Notes under the pieces: model-generated
The model's input: the letters and a program-made list of their open reading frames with translations, nothing else
Database searches by the model: none
What the model was told of the DNA's origin: nothing
NCBI RefSeq assembly: GCF_003987495.1
Contig: NZ_NGJU01000027.1
Location: forward strand, 1-32,579
Direction of reading: 5' to 3'
DNA from: Vagococcus salmoninarum
GTDB taxonomy: Bacteria > Bacillota > Bacilli > Lactobacillales > Vagococcaceae
DNA: 32,579 nucleotides
Position numbers and translations under genes: made by a program
Shown: piece after piece, positions 8,552 through 15,301 of the stretch
Layout of the letters: each line of letters begins with the position of its first letter
How positions within the stretch are numbered: position 1 is the first letter of the stretch

Positions 8552-9888
8552 AAGGAACCACCAAGCCGATTCATCTTTTTAATTTCTTTAATGGCTTGCT
8601 TCATGCTACGACTCCAGCCGTCGTGAATAAATAAAACTAAACCTGTAGGGTGCTCCGAACTGCGACCGACTCTACCGGCAATTTGAATCAGAACGGCTTT
8701 CGTAAACAATCCTTGGTTGCTACCGATTACAATCACGTCAACATCTTTGAAAGTAACACCTCTTTCGAGAATCGTCGAAGTTAGAAAGAATTGGTAGGCC
8801 CCTTGGCGCATGGCTGTGACTTTAGCTTGCCGTTGACTGTCTTTGCCGTGAGCTGTGCCGATTTTTACGGTCGGAAAAGTTCTCTTTAAGACTTCTTCAA
8901 AATCCAATAACCATTTGATTGTTGGACAAAAGATTAATGTTTGCCGCGCCTTGACTAATTGTTGCGTAAAGACTTGCTTTACCTCCTTCGACAAGACCGG
9001 TCTTTCAGTCATCTTTTGCCAATTATTGACCCACTTTCCAATTGGAACAGGTAATTTTTTGCCATGGTATCGTTGATAGACAATAATTTCTTTAACTTCC
9101 TTTAAAGCCACCCGTTTAACTAATTCAACTGTCGGTGTGGCGCTTAAATAGATCCGACTACTTCTGTCTTTACAAGCTTGCCTTGCGCCGTAGTGCAGCA
9201 TCGGATTATTAACATAGGGAAAGGAGTCAATTTCATCAATTACGACAACCTCAAAGGCTTTTGAAAAACGGAGTAACTGATGAGTTGTGCAGATGACTAA
9301 TTGACTATAGCGATAAGCTTCTTTTTGTTTGCCGTAAAGGAGCATTACCTGCTCTGCTGGAAAGGCCTCTTGTAATCTTGGGTATAATTCTAAACAGACA
9401 TCGACTCTCGGGCTTGCTAAACAGACCCGCTTCCCTTGTTTTAGGGATTGGTAAATACCTAAAAACAGCATCTCTGTTTTACCAGCCCCTGTGACGGCAT
9501 GAAGCAATAACTCTTGATTCCTCGCCATCCTTTCAGCAATTTCACGACTAGCCTGCTCTTGCAAAGGTGTCAACTGGCCTTGCCAAGCAAAATCTACTGA
9601 CCGCTCGGTTAATTGGTTCTCGCTTTCTTGGTAATACATTTTTTGATTACTTTGATTACGACCTAACTGAATGCAACTAGGACAGTAATAATAAATCACT
9701 TGGCCTTGTACTAGCTTAACTGCTTCTTTCAAATGGCTAGTGCCACAACGTAAACATTTAATTTTCAAGCCTTTGCCGACCATACTTGCTCTTCGCTGTA
9801 AGTTAGCTAATATCTCTGGAGTTCGCCATTGTTTAGGAATTTCAGCTAGTAGTAACTTACGACCGGAAAAATACTGTTCTTCAGTCAT
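8548..9888 (-). CDS. comFA: Competence helicase ComFA
   Basis: DNA-dependent ATPase of the competence machinery, thought to pull single-stranded DNA through the ComEC channel from the cytosolic side. The 446-residue length is normal. It has the zinc finger Cys45/Cys48 (CLRCG) with Cys69/Cys72 (CPSC), Walker A AVTGAGKTEM, the DEAD-like VVIDEIDSFPY, LSATPT (motif III) and AGRVGRS (motif VI). The ATG at 9888 follows AGGAGG. comFC overlaps its end. Upstream is a possible SigX/ComX box (9915-9922). In many relatives yigZ lies divergently right next to comFA; here 3.8 kb of accessory genes separate them. Both comF genes are intact, but other competence genes lie outside the window. Confidence 0.95.
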   Translation of the reverse strand: MTEEQYFSGRKLLLAEIPKQWRTPEILANLQRRASMVGKGLKIKCLRCGTSHLKEAVKLVQGQVIYYYCPSCIQLGRNQSNQKMYYQESENQLTERSVDFAWQGQLTPLQEQASREIAERMARNQELLLHAVTGAGKTEMLFLGIYQSLKQGKRVCLASPRVDVCLELYPRLQEAFPAEQVMLLYGKQKEAYRYSQLVICTTHQLLRFSKAFEVVVIDEIDSFPYVNNPMLHYGARQACKDRSSRIYLSATPTVELVKRVALKEVKEIIVYQRYHGKKLPVPIGKWVNNWQKMTERPVLSKEVKQVFTQQLVKARQTLIFCPTIKWLLDFEEVLKRTFPTVKIGTAHGKDSQRQAKVTAMRQGAYQFFLTSTILERGVTFKDVDVIVIGSNQGLFTKAVLIQIAGRVGRSSEHPTGLVLFIHDGWSRSMKQAIKEIKKMNRLGGSL

Positions 9889-9914
9889 CAGCTCTTCCTC
9901 CTATCTTAATAATA

Positions 9915-9922
9915 GATTCGCT
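9915..9922 (-). promoter_or_regulatory. Possible competence sigma-factor box of comFA
   Basis: On minus, AGCGAATC preceded by a T-tract (TTTTTT) lies 26 bases upstream of the comFA ATG. It matches the streptococcal and lactococcal SigX/ComX box TNCGAATA at the central CGAAT but differs at both ends. No standard -35/-10 pair is evident for comFA. Tentative. Confidence 0.3.
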
Positions 9923-10010
9923 AAAAAAGCCAGTCTCGACTTTTTAATGGCTCTCTTTCGTAAAATGACTTATACTTGGCATATTAATAGAACAAACAAA
10001 GGAGCAAACG

Positions 10011-10940
10011 ATGAAAGAATATTTTACACTACAATCCAAAGACAACAGCACTGCTCTCCACTGTATTAAGTGGTTACCCCAGTCTAACCAAGAGCCAAAA
10101 GGGATTTTACAACTTGTCCATGGCATGGCTGAGTATGTGGAGCGTTACGACGCCTTCGCCAACTACTTAACTGAGCAAAATATTTTAGTTGTAGGTCACG
10201 ATCATTTAGGCCACGGCGCCTCTCTTGCTGCTAATAAGCCCAACTTAGGCTTTTTTGCAAAAGAACAAAGTCCGAATATTTTAATTGAAGATGTCTACCA
10301 AGTCACAACTAGGATTCAAGCCGAATACCCAGAAATACCTTACTTTATTCTCGGCCATAGTATGGGATCTTTTGTTTTGAGAAATTATTTAGGCCGATAC
10401 TCTGACCATTTGGCTGGGGCGATTATTATGGGAACAGGGGCTCACCGCTCAGAATTAGCCTTAGCCCTTCCTTTGTTAAAGCTTTTAAATAAAACTCAGC
10501 CTTATCGCCCCAATAAACTGATTGATAACCTAGCCTTCGGTAACTTTCATAAAGCCTTTCCTGAAAAACGGACGACTTTCGACTGGTTATCAAAATCACA
10601 AAAAAACGTAGACGCCTACATCGCCGATCAGAAACTTGGCTTTCTCTTTACTAATAATGGCTTTTATACTTTATTTACCTTAATGTCCTTAGCAACATCA
10701 ACAGATTGGGCGACAAAAATTCAGCAACAGCTACCTGTCCTAGTTATTAGCGGCGCTCAAGACCCAGTAGGAGAATTCGGTAAAGGCCCAACAACTGTGG
10801 CTCGGGAATTAACTGAGGCTGGTCTTGAAGATGTCACTTTACAGCTTTACGAAGAACTTCGTCATGAAATTTTAAATGAAACAGAAAGTCCCTTAGTCAT
10901 GAGTGACATTTACTACTGGCTGACGAAACACTTAAATTAA
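10011..10940 (+). CDS. Alpha/beta hydrolase, PldB / monoacylglycerol-lipase type
   Basis: Cytosolic serine hydrolase of the lysophospholipase/monoacylglycerol lipase group (Hydrolase_4), 309 residues with no signal peptide. Visible are the oxyanion-region HGM (38-40) in LVHGMAEYVERY, the DHLGHG segment (64-69), the nucleophile elbow GHSMG with Ser117, the acid Asp251 in SGAQDPVG, and His285 in LRHEILNE, a complete triad. The family cleaves acyl glycerols or lysophospholipids; the actual substrate is unknown. The ATG follows AAAGGAG at the right distance. The alkylation-repair gene follows 20 bases downstream on the same strand, so the two probably form an operon ending at the 11671 terminator. 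It is divergent from comFA. Confidence 0.85.
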   Translation: MKEYFTLQSKDNSTALHCIKWLPQSNQEPKGILQLVHGMAEYVERYDAFANYLTEQNILVVGHDHLGHGASLAANKPNLGFFAKEQSPNILIEDVYQVTTRIQAEYPEIPYFILGHSMGSFVLRNYLGRYSDHLAGAIIMGTGAHRSELALALPLLKLLNKTQPYRPNKLIDNLAFGNFHKAFPEKRTTFDWLSKSQKNVDAYIADQKLGFLFTNNGFYTLFTLMSLATSTDWATKIQQQLPVLVISGAQDPVGEFGKGPTTVARELTEAGLEDVTLQLYEELRHEILNETESPLVMSDIYYWLTKHLN

Positions 10941-10960
10941 CTTGGATAAGGAGGAAGATT

Positions 10961-11671
10961 ATGGAACTTACAGAAGTCATGGCAGAATTAGAACGTCTCG
11001 GCACCGCTCAAACAAGGAAAACCTTTATGACTCACGGTGCCCCTAGCCAATTATTCGGTGTTAAAATTGGTGACTTGAAAAAGTATTTAGTCAAAAAAGT
11101 CAAAGGTCAACAGGATCTTTGTCTCGCTTTATTTGCCACGGGTAACACCGATGCTCAGTATTTAGCTGGCTTAGGAATCAACCCGGCAGCGATGACTAAA
11201 GTCCAACTTGAGCTTTGGTTAAAACAAAGCAACTGGTCAGCAATTAACGAAGCCATTGTCGCTGGCGTTACCGCCGAAAGCCCCTTTGCTTTAGAACTTG
11301 GGGAAAAATGGTTACGGAGTAGTGATCCCATTGTGGCAAATACTGGTTGGGCGACTTACGGAAAATGGTTAGCTTTAGCACCGGCTGAAGACATTTCTTT
11401 AACTGAAGTTAGTCAACTTTTAGCCCTCGTCAAAGAGGAAATCCATACTGCTCCTAACGCTCTCCGGTACAATATGAATCAATTTATCATTTACGTTGGC
11501 AGCTACTGTCCAGAATTAACAACCTTAGCCCTAGAGACTGCCAAAGAAATAGGTGACATTGAAATAACTTTAGCGACTAAAGGCTGTCACTTACCAGATC
11601 CAATCACTAAAATTCAAAAAGTCATTACGAATAATAAAGTCGGTGTCAAACGCAAACGGGTGATATGTTAA
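10961..11671 (+). CDS. DNA alkylation repair protein, AlkD-like HEAT-repeat family
   Basis: The 236-residue helical protein fits the AlkD/DNA_alkylation family (HEAT-like repeats that cradle DNA). Some members excise N3- and N7-alkyl purines, others only bind DNA. Support comes from the N-terminal FGVKIGDLKK segment (about 28-37), the Asp/Trp-rich repeats such as LWLKQSNWSAINEAI and NTGWATYGKW, and the C-terminal KGCHLPDPITKIQKV. I did not confirm the AlkD catalytic Asp and Trp residues, so glycosylase activity is not shown. RBS AAGGAGGAAG precedes the ATG. It is cotranscribed with the hydrolase upstream and ends at a strong terminator. Confidence 0.75.
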   Translation: MELTEVMAELERLGTAQTRKTFMTHGAPSQLFGVKIGDLKKYLVKKVKGQQDLCLALFATGNTDAQYLAGLGINPAAMTKVQLELWLKQSNWSAINEAIVAGVTAESPFALELGEKWLRSSDPIVANTGWATYGKWLALAPAEDISLTEVSQLLALVKEEIHTAPNALRYNMNQFIIYVGSYCPELTTLALETAKEIGDIEITLATKGCHLPDPITKIQKVITNNKVGVKRKRVIC

Positions 11672-11711
11672 AGAGGAGAGGACCTAGTCAATAGGTCCCC
11701 TCCTCTTTTTT
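11671..11711 (+). terminator. Terminator of the hydrolase / alkylation-repair operon
   Basis: AAGAGGAG plus GGACCTA, a short loop, then TAGGTCC plus CTCCTCTT form a long near-perfect stem followed by TTTT. The stem begins at the last base of the stop codon. It also faces the end of the converging pseudogene. Confidence 0.85.
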
Positions 11712-11719
11712 CATACTAT

Positions 11720-12399
11720 TTACGCCTTCCATTGAAGCATAATATCAACTAACTTCATTTCTGGTAAGTCTATGTGACCAACTGCTAAACTACCAGCTAG
11801 TTCTTGAAATGCCTTGCTTTCTTTTTGATAAAATTCGGCAATACTCAGTAAGCATTGTTTTGAAAAACTTTGAGGTTCAATCCCCACTTGTTTAAAAACA
11901 GTCGTTGCTTGTCGGTCAAAAGCTGGGACACAACCTAAGGTTCCTAATAAAATCTTAGTCAGTAAACTTTGAGAAACTGGGCTGATTGGTTCCGACTTGC
12001 CTGAGCGTTGATACGTTGTCTTTCGCAGTTCATGATAAATGACTTCTAATTTTTCTACTAATTCAAATAATAAGGCTAGGTTGTTTGGTTTCATTAATTC
12101 AACAATCTTAATCCCTGATAATTGATGATATTTTGGGGAACAAATCAACTCAATTCCCGGTCGGTGACTTTTATAACTGTTTTGCAAAATAAAAGATGAC
12201 CATGGTACATCTTCTCTTCGGCTAAATAGACACTTAAATGAAGTGACAACATATTATAATCTGTTGCCGTTAATTTTTGATACCGAACTTTTGAAAAATA
12301 GTGATAGCAGTGATACCACACCCACTCTCCTTGATTTTCACGTTCTAGTAAATTTGTAACGTACTGGTGACCAACTTCACGGGCATTAAAATTTTCCAC
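11720..12399 (-). pseudogene. Conserved hypothetical gene interrupted by a one-base frameshift
   Basis: Two overlapping frames make up one gene. The first runs from GTG 12399 (MENFNAREVGHQYV, RBS TGAGGAG) to a stop at 12145. The second is open from upstream of 12187 down to 11720. Frame one contains LHLSVYLAEEKMYHG; the other frame continues SSFILQNSYKSHRPGIEL. Joined, they resemble a conserved low-GC Gram-positive hypothetical family in which LHL..YLA..GMYRGSSFLLQ is followed by KDYK.H...V. One base is missing near 12199-12204 (a GACC where GAACC or similar is expected on plus). With it restored the protein would have 226 residues; function is unknown. Either a real inactivating mutation or a sequencing/assembly error could explain this. 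The rest of the reading frame looks well preserved, implying a recent event. Confidence 0.8.
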
Positions 12400-12434
12400 G
12401 TTTATCTCCTCAACTTCATTTTCAGCTCCTAATG

Positions 12435-12463
12435 ATTATAACTATAAATAAAAAAAGAGCCAA
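12435..12463 (-). promoter_or_regulatory. Promoter of the frameshifted gene
   Basis: On minus, TTGGCT (12463-12458), a 17-base spacer and TATAAT (12440-12435). The -35 lies in the 3' arm of the upstream gene's terminator, so terminator and promoter overlap. Confidence 0.6.
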
Positions 12464-12495
12464 TGAAGGATGCTCGCCCAAGATTAAATCATTGG
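12451..12495 (-). terminator. Terminator of the 12528 gene
   Basis: On minus, CCAATGA, a 22-base loop, then TCATTGG are followed by CTCTTTTTTTATT. The stem is modest (7 pairs) but the T-run is strong. Located 33 bases after the stop codon. Confidence 0.55.
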
Positions 12496-12527
12496 AACCC
12501 ATTAACATCTCTTTGACTCTCCTAGTT

Positions 12528-13052
12528 CTACTTAGAATAAACTTCAATCCCAGCCTTTTTAATAATATTCGCTAAATCGGAAGGACGGTCATAAAATGGG
12601 GCTAAAGGTTGTTCCTCACGGCCGTTGACTAAGCTATCAACACCCTCTGGTAACTCATAACAATTGCCATCGATGTCGACTTGAATTTCTGTCCCATCAA
12701 GCTTTTCTAAAATCAGACGGCGAAAGCCTAAGATTTTAACACTATGAGGATTTCTTAGATCTGGTTTACGAATAATTTTTCGACCACCAAAAGGGATTAA
12801 ATGCAAGATTCGGGTTGGTCGTTTTTCACCATAAACTAATTGGCTTTTATCTAGCTCCCGATCCACTGTATGGGGATAGAGGATGCCAGTTTCAGTATCA
12901 GTAAGTTCCCCATCTGCTAACTCAGATTTAACTGGAAATAACAAGTAAGGCCGTAACTCTAAACGTCCACGCCAAATTTCTTTTAATAAGACATGGGTTT
13001 TATCCTTTAAAATAACACCTTGACCATCGAATAATCCTTCGATTATTTCCAT
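12528..13052 (-). CDS. Unrecognised 174-residue protein
   Basis: I do not recognise this protein. It starts MEIIEGLFDGQGVILKDK and ends AGIEVYSK, has no signal peptide or membrane segment, and is rich in beta-prone stretches, with a basic centre (GGRKIIRKPDLRNPHSVKILGFRRLILEK) followed by acidic EIQVDIDGNCYELPEGVD. It has only one Cys and no metal-binding or nucleotide-binding motif. The start is the ATG at 13052, eight bases after AAGGAG; an in-frame GTG at 13061 overlaps that ribosome site and is unlikely. It has its own promoter (13124-13153), a tandem-repeat leader (13066-13118) and a terminator, so it is a monocistronic gene. It is probably real, since RBS, promoter and terminator all fit. 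Confidence 0.75.
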   Translation of the reverse strand: MEIIEGLFDGQGVILKDKTHVLLKEIWRGRLELRPYLLFPVKSELADGELTDTETGILYPHTVDRELDKSQLVYGEKRPTRILHLIPFGGRKIIRKPDLRNPHSVKILGFRRLILEKLDGTEIQVDIDGNCYELPEGVDSLVNGREEQPLAPFYDRPSDLANIIKKAGIEVYSK

Positions 13053-13065
13053 TCCAACCACTCCT

Positions 13066-13118
13066 TGTTAATCATCTATTTCTGTTAATCTTCTATTGCT
13101 TGTTAATCTTCTATTGCT
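13066..13118. repeat. Tandem repeat, three copies of an 18-base unit, in the mRNA leader
   Basis: Two identical copies of TGTTAATCTTCTATTGCT (13083-13100 and 13101-13118) are preceded by a degenerate 17-base copy (13066-13082). On minus the unit reads AGCAATAGAAGATTAACA. The array fills the leader of the 12528 gene from the predicted transcription start to the ribosome binding site. Confidence 0.9.
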
Positions 13119-13123
13119 TATAT

Positions 13124-13153
13124 ATTCTACTCTTTTTAGTCCCTATAAAGCAA
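13124..13153 (-). promoter_or_regulatory. Promoter of the 12528 gene
   Basis: On minus, TTGCTT (13153-13148), an 18-base spacer and TAGAAT (13129-13124). The predicted start near 13117 coincides with the first base of the tandem repeat. Confidence 0.6.
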
Positions 13154-13193
13154 CAGTTTTTCTCTTTTTTAATAGATTATGTGAAATTATTTC

Positions 13194-13229
13194 ATTTTAA
13201 TATTCAGCTATCACTTAATTTTAATATTC
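13194..13229. repeat. Direct repeat of 12 bases in the intergenic gap
   Basis: ATTTTAATATTC occurs exactly at 13194-13205 and 13218-13229, a 24-base period. It is AT-rich and lies between the 12528 and 13271 genes. No function is evident. Confidence 0.5.
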
Positions 13230-13270
13230 TTATCGCTTTTCATGTGATTATTTTAGTTATATTTTAAAAG

Positions 13271-13570
13271 TTAGTCAAATAATGTTGATTTCAACAAGCG
13301 ATTAAAAACAACATATTCTTTCTCCAAATTAACGTGAACCATTTCATAATTAGCATTAAGCCAGCCGTATGCACCTTTCTCTGGGTACTTATAATCATTT
13401 GCCCACCAATCAAGAGTCTTCCGGGCGGAATCTGGTAAACCACTTTTAGGAAACAATAATTCATCAAATTGGGTAAAAGTTAAGGTCACTTGAGAACCGC
13501 CATTGTGTGTCAAATAACGGGTGACTGTATCATATTTCTTCTCACGCTGAGACTTAGGGTACTTTGCCAT
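13271..13570 (-). CDS. Small DUF7662-like protein
   Basis: A 99-residue soluble protein starting MAKYPKSQREKKYDTVTRYL. It matches from memory the DUF7662 pattern: Y..L..YL, then a VTLTFTQFDELL strand-helix, LP.SAR......WWAND, a GWLNANYEM segment, and VNLEKEYVVFNR. The domain is often found in small stand-alone proteins and near restriction or other defence genes, but its function is unknown and no such partner is seen here. The start is the ATG at 13570, after GAGGTGAG; an in-frame GTG at 13579 lies inside that site. The promoter is at 13602-13629. No terminator is seen after it. Confidence 0.7.
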   Translation of the reverse strand: MAKYPKSQREKKYDTVTRYLTHNGGSQVTLTFTQFDELLFPKSGLPDSARKTLDWWANDYKYPEKGAYGWLNANYEMVHVNLEKEYVVFNRLLKSTLFD

Positions 13571-13601
13571 GACACTCACCTCACTTTTCTACTTACTTAA
13601 T

Positions 13602-13629
13602 ATTATCCCACAAATCCGCTGTAATGCAA
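13602..13629 (-). promoter_or_regulatory. Promoter of the DUF7662-like gene
   Basis: On minus, TTGCAT (13629-13624), a 16-base spacer and GATAAT (13607-13602). A cre-like string TGCAAACGCTTTAG on plus (13625-13638) overlaps the -35, but it misses the last two bases of the cre consensus. Confidence 0.5.
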
Positions 13630-13659
13630 ACGCTTTAGCTTCCTTTAAAGTAAGCTGCC

Positions 13660-13689
13660 TTGCCAGAGTGCAGGGACTTATATTATACT
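13660..13689 (+). promoter_or_regulatory. yigZ promoter
   Basis: TTGCCA (13660-13665), an 18-base spacer and TATACT (13684-13689), 22 bases before the start codon. Confidence 0.65.
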
Positions 13690-13711
13690 AGGAGCTGAAA
13701 CGAGGTGTCTT

Positions 13712-14350
13712 ATGTTAACGTCTTATTTAACCGTCAAAGAACGGGGGCAACACGAAATCGAAATCAAAAAATCCCGTTTCATTTGTACTTTAGCACCTGT
13801 TACTTCTGAAGAAGAGGCGAAAGCCCTAATTCTTGAAATTAAAAAAGAACATTGGAAAGCCAGTCATAATTGCAGTGCTTTTGTCATTGGTGAGACTAAC
13901 GAGATTCAACGAAGCAGTGACGATGGTGAGCCGGCTGGAACTGCTGGAGTACCGATGCTAGAGATTTTGAAAAAGCGCCAGCTAATTAATACTGTGGCTA
14001 TTGTTACCCGCTATTTTGGTGGAACTGAGCTAGGGAAAGGCGGATTAATTCGCGCTTACGGCGGTGTCGTAGCTGAAGCTTTAACAGCCGTCGGGATCGT
14101 TCAAGGGAGCTTGCAACAAGAAGTCATTTTAGAAATTGATTACCCTAACCACGGCAAGTTAGAAAATTTTATGACTTCAGCTAATTATGATTTAAAAGAA
14201 ACGATTTTCACTGATAAAGTTACCCTCATTTGTATGATTGATGAGGCTCAAGTTGAAGCCTTTCAACTAGAAGTGACTGATCAACTTAGTGGTCAAGTCT
14301 CGATTACCTTAGGCGAAAAAGCTTATTTCGAAAAAGATTATCAAGGCTAA
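13712..14350 (+). CDS. yigZ: YigZ / IMPACT-family protein (UPF0029)
   Basis: Conserved 212-residue protein of the YigZ/YvyE family: an N-terminal IMPACT (UPF0029) domain (about 1-125) and a smaller C-terminal DUF1949 domain (about 135-210). Visible family signatures are KKSRFICTLAPV, SHNCSAFVIG, SSDDGEPAGTAGVPML and VTRYFGGTELGKGGLIRAYG. Its molecular role is not settled; relatives of the IMPACT domain act in translation control. ATG at 13712, after GAGGTG. In Bacillus and many Lactobacillales it is beside comFA; here an accessory block has come between. A strong two-way terminator follows, shared with the converging GntR gene. Confidence 0.93.
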   Translation: MLTSYLTVKERGQHEIEIKKSRFICTLAPVTSEEEAKALILEIKKEHWKASHNCSAFVIGETNEIQRSSDDGEPAGTAGVPMLEILKKRQLINTVAIVTRYFGGTELGKGGLIRAYGGVVAEALTAVGIVQGSLQQEVILEIDYPNHGKLENFMTSANYDLKETIFTDKVTLICMIDEAQVEAFQLEVTDQLSGQVSITLGEKAYFEKDYQG

Positions 14351-14367
14351 AGAGATATCAGCTAAAA

Positions 14368-14405
14368 AGCAGCTAGAATCAATTGATGATTCTAACTGCT
14401 TTTTT
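14368..14405. terminator. Two-way terminator between yigZ and the GntR gene
   Basis: AGCAG and TAGAATCA (14368-14381), loop ATTGA, TGATTCTA and CTGCT (14387-14400), then TTTTT. One mismatch in the stem. Confidence 0.8.
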
Positions 14406-15114
14406 ATTTTTCTAGTAAGAATTCAAAACGATTTCCCACGTATTGAGATCGGACATATTCAAAAGGTGTGCCATCATCAAAATACGTTGTTTGGCGTAAG
14501 CGTAAGATCGCATCGCCTTTTTTTATGTCTAGGTGTTCGGCTATTTGTTCAGAAGCAACCATCGCTGATACTCCTTGTAAAGCTTTACCGATTTTGTATT
14601 CCCCATGCTCAATAATCGTTTGATATAAGGAATGGGTGACTTCTTTTTTATTGTAATTTTTTATTAAGTGGTAAGGAATACTTGTTACTTCGAAACAAAT
14701 CGGCACATCATCAGCGTAACGAACCCGTTCCATCCGCAATAACAGCTCCTCATCTTTTAACTGTAAAGTCTCCATCTCACTTGAGCTTGGTTTAGTTACA
14801 AAGTAGGAAGTTGTCTTACTGGAAGGTTGTTTCCCTTGGGCAATAATAATTTCCGAAAAACTCGTCGTCCCACTCATAGTTTCTTGAACTTTTTTACTAG
14901 CCACATAAGTCCCAGAACCAATTTTCCGTTCGAGGATCCCTTCATCGGCTAAGGTTTGGACAGCTTGTCGCAAAGTCATCCGGCTAACGCCGAAAGTAAT
15001 CGATAGCTCTCTTTCTGATGGTAAACGCTCACCGACTTTCCATTTCCCTGACTCAATTTCTTCCCGAATCTTATCATGGATTTGAATATACACAGGTAAA
15101 TTTTTCTTTGGCAT
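14404..15114 (-). CDS. GntR/HutC-family transcriptional regulator with UTRA domain
   Basis: Repressor-type regulator, 236 residues from the ATG at 15114 (MPKKNLPVYIQI), after AAAGGGGGAAAGG; a GTG ten codons upstream lies before that site. The N-terminal winged helix (about 1-72) has the family signature GKWKVGERLPSERELSITFGVSRMTLRQAV and the wing GSGTYV. A UTRA effector domain follows (about 90-236; LLLRMERVRYADDVPICFE, TYFDDGTPFEYVRSQYVGNRFEF). Close relatives in Firmicutes (NagR/YvoA, TreR-like) sense phosphorylated sugars such as glucosamine-6-phosphate. There is no sugar gene next to it, so targets are elsewhere. A TGGTATATACCA palindrome in its promoter points to autoregulation. Confidence 0.9.
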   Translation of the reverse strand: MPKKNLPVYIQIHDKIREEIESGKWKVGERLPSERELSITFGVSRMTLRQAVQTLADEGILERKIGSGTYVASKKVQETMSGTTSFSEIIIAQGKQPSSKTTSYFVTKPSSSEMETLQLKDEELLLRMERVRYADDVPICFEVTSIPYHLIKNYNKKEVTHSLYQTIIEHGEYKIGKALQGVSAMVASEQIAEHLDIKKGDAILRLRQTTYFDDGTPFEYVRSQYVGNRFEFLLEK

Positions 15115-15208
15115 TTGACCCTTTCCCCCTTTGGTTTGTTTCACGTGATTGGTCTATTTAAAGGTTAAAGCTCTGACCACCTTTACATAAAGCACTCTTG
15201 ATTCTTCT

Positions 15209-15237
15209 ATTATAACTGGTATATACCAAAAAAACAA
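15209..15237 (-). promoter_or_regulatory. gntR promoter
   Basis: On minus, TTGTTT (15237-15232), a 17-base spacer and TATAAT (15214-15209), about 95 bases upstream of the start. Confidence 0.75.
15217..15228. promoter_or_regulatory. Putative GntR/HutC operator
   Basis: TGGTATATACCA is a perfect 12-base palindrome of the NagR/YvoA/DasR type (TGGTnTAnACCA). It lies wholly inside the spacer of the gntR promoter, where bound repressor would exclude polymerase. Confidence 0.7.
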
Positions 15238-15253
15238 GATTTATTCTTTTTTC

Positions 15254-15289
15254 AAAAAAACCAGTCACTCTTTTTCTAAGAGTAACTGG
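15254..15289 (-). terminator. Terminator of the addBA operon
   Basis: On minus, CCAGTTACTCTT, a 5-base loop, then AAGAGTGACTGG form a stem with one G-U pair, followed by a T-run (TTTTTTT). Confidence 0.85.
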
Positions 15290-15301
15290 CTTTTATCACT
15301 G

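Noticed and set aside
10011-13570. Phage-defence island
   Set aside because: Although DUF7662-like proteins can occur near defence genes, there is no nuclease, helicase, methylase or toxin-antitoxin pair in the block, and no mobile-element boundary.
13625-13638. cre site at the DUF7662-like promoter
   Set aside because: AAACGCTTT core only; the third base and last two bases depart from the consensus.
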